Source: an uncultured Mucilaginibacter sp.
GTDB lineage: Bacteria > Bacteroidota > Bacteroidia > Sphingobacteriales > Sphingobacteriaceae
Reading direction: 5' to 3'
Length of the DNA: 8,733 bases
Assembly (NCBI GenBank): GCA_903885865.1
Contig: CAISKH010000356.1
Coordinates: forward strand, 1 to 8,733
Part shown: in pieces, positions 6,551-8,733 of the stretch
Position numbering within the stretch: the stretch's first letter is position 1
How the letters are laid out: each line of letters opens with the position of its first letter
The notes under the pieces: model-generated
Database searches by the model: none
Told to the model about the DNA's origin: nothing
The model's input: the letters and a program-made list of their open reading frames with translations, nothing else
Position numbers and translations under genes: made by a program

Positions 6551-7825
6551 TTAATCCTTAAACACTATTTTAAAAGTATGCAACAATGATTCAAAGCTAT
6601 AAGTAAGTTTAAACCCATATTGGCTGCAAATATTTTTGGCTATGGTTAAACCTAAACCGGTACCATCAGAATTTTTCCCCTTTTTAAACCGTTCAAAAAT
6701 TTCATCGCTCTTAAGCTCGCCGGTTTCGCCGGTATTTTGAAACACTAATTGATTCGGGGTAAGGTCAATGTATATTTTGCCGCGTGTAATATTGTGTTTT
6801 ATGGCATTATTAAAAAGATTGTTGATCAAAATCTCAATTAAATACTTGCTGGCAGTAATTTCCTTATCATCAAGCTGCTCAATTATTTCTATTTGCTTGT
6901 TTTGGTTGAGTTCCTGGAATTGATGTATTTTTTCAAGAATAATATCCTTTAAATTAAAGGTGGCATTGTCATGTATCAGGTCGTTGTCAATTTTAACCAA
7001 CAATAATAGCGACTGGTTTAAGCGCGATAGTTTATTGGTAGCGGCATATATATCAGTTATCTGGATAAATTGTTCAGCTTTTAGTCTTTCATCCTGTATC
7101 AGCGTATCCAGTTTTGAGGTGATCACGGCTATAGGGGTAAGCATTTCATGCGATGCGTTTTCGGTAAACGTTTTCAGGTTTTGATAATCACTTTTAACCC
7201 TTGTAGACATAGTTGTTACCGCTTCATTCAATTCCTGAAATTCATCGATATTGGTTTTGCCTAAATCAAGACTTGCCGAATCGGCAATGTTAAATGCTTT
7301 TAATTGTTGTAAAATAGTGTAGAAAGGTTTCCACAAGCCGCTAAAAATATAACGGTTGGTAATAACCAGTATAAGTAATAGAAGTACCGTAAGCACCAAG
7401 GTTATACCAATTATTAGCTGCGTTAAATGTTCAGACGCATCCTTTGATTCCGTAACGGTTAACAGGTAATTATCACCTTTTAATGAAATCAGCGCTTTTA
7501 CTGCCCTGCCCGATTCGGTTTTATTATGCCCGGGTTTTTTATTATGCTTTTTTTTGTAATAAGGTGCGTCATAAAAAGCTATTTCATTTGACTTTTCATT
7601 TGTTTTGGTGAGCGTGAGCTGGTCGTCTTCAAAATCAAGTTTTCCGGGCAGGCGTTGATTAAGGTTTACAAAATCGGTTATTTCCTCTACCTCTTCTTTA
7701 AGGTTACGATCAAGCTGATTGTTAACAATATAGGTTACCGTACAGTAGTAAATTATACCGGCGATAAACAATACCGAGAAAGTAATTATCAATGTAGCTT
7801 TACTATAGTGGGCCGATAGTTTCAT
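6551..7825 (-). CDS. Two-component sensor histidine kinase (HisKA/HATPase, QseC-like layout)
   Basis: A 424-residue inner-membrane kinase. Transmembrane helix 1 is about residues 10-34 and helix 2 about 137-157, enclosing a roughly 100-residue periplasmic sensor region unlike any domain I recognise. A conspicuous basic, His-containing stretch (YYKKKHNKKPGHNK, 89-102) lies in it. After a HAMP-like linker (about 158-210) comes the dimerisation/phosphoacceptor helix with FTENASHEMLTP, where His226 is the autophosphorylation site. The ATPase domain has the N-box NNLFNNAIKHN (335-345), FERF (377-380) and the G2 box GTGLGL (388-393). The G1 box reads QNTGETG (363-369), with Asn in place of the usual adenine-contacting Asp; the same change is, to my memory, common in Bacteroidota kinases. 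It starts 1 base after the regulator's stop codon, so the two are translated from one message and form a cognate pair. The signal is unknown. A T8 tract on the + strand (7548-7555) lies in the coding region. Confidence 0.92.
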   Translation of the reverse strand: MKLSAHYSKATLIITFSVLFIAGIIYYCTVTYIVNNQLDRNLKEEVEEITDFVNLNQRLPGKLDFEDDQLTLTKTNEKSNEIAFYDAPYYKKKHNKKPGHNKTESGRAVKALISLKGDNYLLTVTESKDASEHLTQLIIGITLVLTVLLLLILVITNRYIFSGLWKPFYTILQQLKAFNIADSASLDLGKTNIDEFQELNEAVTTMSTRVKSDYQNLKTFTENASHEMLTPIAVITSKLDTLIQDERLKAEQFIQITDIYAATNKLSRLNQSLLLLVKIDNDLIHDNATFNLKDIILEKIHQFQELNQNKQIEIIEQLDDKEITASKYLIEILINNLFNNAIKHNITRGKIYIDLTPNQLVFQNTGETGELKSDEIFERFKKGKNSDGTGLGLTIAKNICSQYGFKLTYSFESLLHTFKIVFKD

Positions 7826-7826
7826 G

Positions 7827-8498
7827 CTATAAAAATTTATAACCTACACCATAAACAGACTTAATATAATCTTTATTCGCTGCTTCCATCAGCTTTTTGC
7901 GGATGTTTTTTATATGGGTATATATAAAATCAAAACTATCGATAAGGTCAATTTCATCGCCCCATAAATGTTCGGCAATGGCATTTTTCGATATCACTTT
8001 CCCCTTGTTGGCTATAAAATATAACAGCATATCATATTCTTTACGGGTAAGTATAATGCTTGTTGTGTTTACTTCAACCTCCCGTGCCAGCAAGTTAATG
8101 CTTATCTGGTCGTAGGTTAGCATATTGGTTGTATTGAACGCTTTCCGCCTGAATATGGCGGCTATTCTTGCTTTCAATTCGGCCAGGTGGAAAGGTTTGG
8201 TCAGGTAATCATCGGCCCCCAGGTTTAACCCCTGTATTTTGTTATCTAATGAATTACGTGCCGAAATAATTAACACGCCTTCGTTTTTGCCGCCATCCTT
8301 CAAATGTTCAAGCAACGCAAAGCCTTCGCCATCGGGCAGGCCAATATCAAGCAGTATGCAATCATATTGATACAGGGTGGTTTTACTGATGGCCGTATGC
8401 AGATCGCTGCAGCTTTCGCAAATAATACCCTCTTCGGTAAAATATCGTTCAATACTTTCCCTTAAACCTTGTTCATCTTCAACTATAAGCAGTTTCAA
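7827..8498 (-). CDS. OmpR/PhoB-family response regulator transcription factor
   Basis: A 223-residue cytoplasmic DNA-binding regulator. The receiver domain (1-118) has the acidic pair Glu7/Asp8, phosphoacceptor Asp51 in LLDIGLPDG, the switch Ser79 in IISARN and Lys101 in LTKPF, so all phosphorylation residues are present. The C-terminal winged helix (about 126-223) contains LTRKEYDMLLYFIANKGKVISK (150-171), the recognition helix around FIYTHIKNIRKKL (191-203) and the wing VYGVGYKF (215-222), typical of OmpR/CusR/QseB-type factors. It presumably receives phosphate from the kinase encoded directly downstream. The start codon is TTG at 8498-8496: the protein begins MKLLIVEDE exactly where the family does, and no in-frame ATG lies between there and 8553. 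The rare start and AT-rich leader suggest modest translation. It is the first gene of the pair, so the promoter should lie just above 8498, but no convincing consensus was seen. Targets are not evident. Confidence 0.93.
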   Translation of the reverse strand: MKLLIVEDEQGLRESIERYFTEEGIICESCSDLHTAISKTTLYQYDCILLDIGLPDGEGFALLEHLKDGGKNEGVLIISARNSLDNKIQGLNLGADDYLTKPFHLAELKARIAAIFRRKAFNTTNMLTYDQISINLLAREVEVNTTSIILTRKEYDMLLYFIANKGKVISKNAIAEHLWGDEIDLIDSFDFIYTHIKNIRKKLMEAANKDYIKSVYGVGYKFL

Positions 8499-8550
8499 AA
8501 AATATTTTTTTGATAAATATAATAATTGAATTTGAGTAAAATTTGAAGTG

Positions 8551-8590
8551 TTTAGCCCCCTCTAAATCTCCCCCGTTAGGGGAGACTTTT
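8551..8590. repeat. Hairpin repeat with C-rich and G-rich arms upstream of the regulator
   Basis: TCTCCCC (8567-8573) pairs with GGGGAGA (8579-8585) around CGTTA, preceded by TTTAGCCCCCTC (8551-8562) and followed by CTTTTTG (8586-8592). With the T-tract it could act as a weak + strand terminator. The wording 'AGCCCCCTCTAAATCTCCCC...GGGGAGACTTT' is one I associate with a dispersed intergenic repeat of Bacteroidota, from memory only. It lies in the 144-base spacer between the regulator and the transposase. Confidence 0.55.
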
Positions 8591-8609
8591 TGATTCTAAT
8601 GACTAAACC

Positions 8610-8624
8610 ACCGCCTAAGGCGGT
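8610..8624. repeat. Hairpin ACCGCCT-A-AGGCGGT before the transposase
   Basis: A perfect 7-bp stem around a single A, extendable with ACC/GGT beyond one unpaired base. It ends 18 bases before the transposase start. IS200/IS605 elements carry subterminal hairpins recognised by their transposase, so this may be the left-end hairpin, but the element boundary cannot be fixed. Confidence 0.5.
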
Positions 8625-8642
8625 AGGTCAAGGGTGAAGGCT

Positions 8643-8733
8643 ATGCCAGAAACCGCTATATTAGTACCTGTGACGAAATACAGGAAATTATCCCATAGTT
8701 TTTACTATTGTGTGTACCATATTGTATGGACGC
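8643..8733 (+). CDS. tnpA: IS200/IS605-family (Y1 HUH) transposase, N-terminal fragment cut by the window edge
   Basis: Thirty codons starting at the ATG of 8643 run open to the window end. They encode MPETAILVPVTKYRKLSHSF followed by YYCVYHIVWT. The S-H-x-x-Y-x-x-x-Y-H-I-V-W-T pattern is the usual beginning of IS200-type single-strand transposases, which continue with P-K-Y-R and later an HUH motif and a catalytic tyrosine; those lie outside the window. The frame opens at 8619 after a TAA, and a GTG at 8634 is an alternative start. AAGG (8637-8640) just before the ATG could serve as a ribosome-binding site. The gene diverges from the two-component operon. With only 30 residues visible, assignment to a subfamily or to the REP-associated class is not possible, nor can it be said whether the element is intact. 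Confidence 0.7.
   Translation, partial: MPETAILVPVTKYRKLSHSFYYCVYHIVWT

Noticed and set aside
8499..8550. Bacteroidota promoter (TTTG / TAnnTTTG) for the regulator-kinase operon
   Set aside because: Only near matches such as TATATTTA on the minus strand were found, and none has an upstream TTTG at the right distance; the AT-rich DNA makes such near matches likely by chance.

Overview
The window looks like a chromosomal piece of a Bacteroidota genome, most likely a Sphingobacteriaceae member such as Mucilaginibacter or Pedobacter. The genus is inference. The grounds are a DUF5103 type IX secretion 'plug' protein, which is known only from Bacteroidota; exported proteins with short signal peptides ending in Ala-Gln; few recognisable Shine-Dalgarno sites; moderate GC with AT-rich intergenic DNA; and several palindromic repeats of the kind scattered through these genomes.

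Layout from left to right. (1) Positions 1-1331 hold the 3' two-thirds of an ABC-F ATPase on the + strand, whose beginning lies outside the window; its linker carries two in-frame copies of a GC-rich palindrome. (2) After an inverted-repeat/terminator-like spacer comes the plug protein gene (1449-2708, +). (3) Two tandem, closely related secreted CE1-like esterase genes follow on the minus strand (4513-3647, then 3612-2749), probably co-transcribed. (4) A 113-bp divergent spacer with a perfect AT-rich palindrome separates them from a polytopic GT39/ArnT-like glycosyltransferase (4627-6300, +). (5) The 250-bp convergent spacer 6301-6550 is packed with four short hairpins. Two of these belong to an identical 'hairpin plus 16-nt tail' unit placed head to head. 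(6) A minus-strand two-component system follows: an OmpR-type regulator (8498-7827, TTG start) and, 1 bp downstream, its sensor kinase (7825-6551). (7) The right edge has two more hairpin repeats and the first 30 codons of an IS200/IS605-like transposase (8643 to the edge, +).

Functionally, most of the window deals with the cell envelope: a secretion-translocon component, exported esterases, a lipid-linked-sugar glycosyltransferase and an envelope-type sensor system. The arrangement of the GT39 gene beside an OmpR/QseC-like pair recalls PmrAB-ArnT envelope remodelling, but no regulatory link is shown by the sequence. The most unusual material is in the non-coding DNA: the hairpin units at 6338-6503, whose stems differ in sequence yet keep their pairing, and the palindrome that has become part of the ABC-F protein. 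No tRNA, rRNA or CRISPR array was seen.
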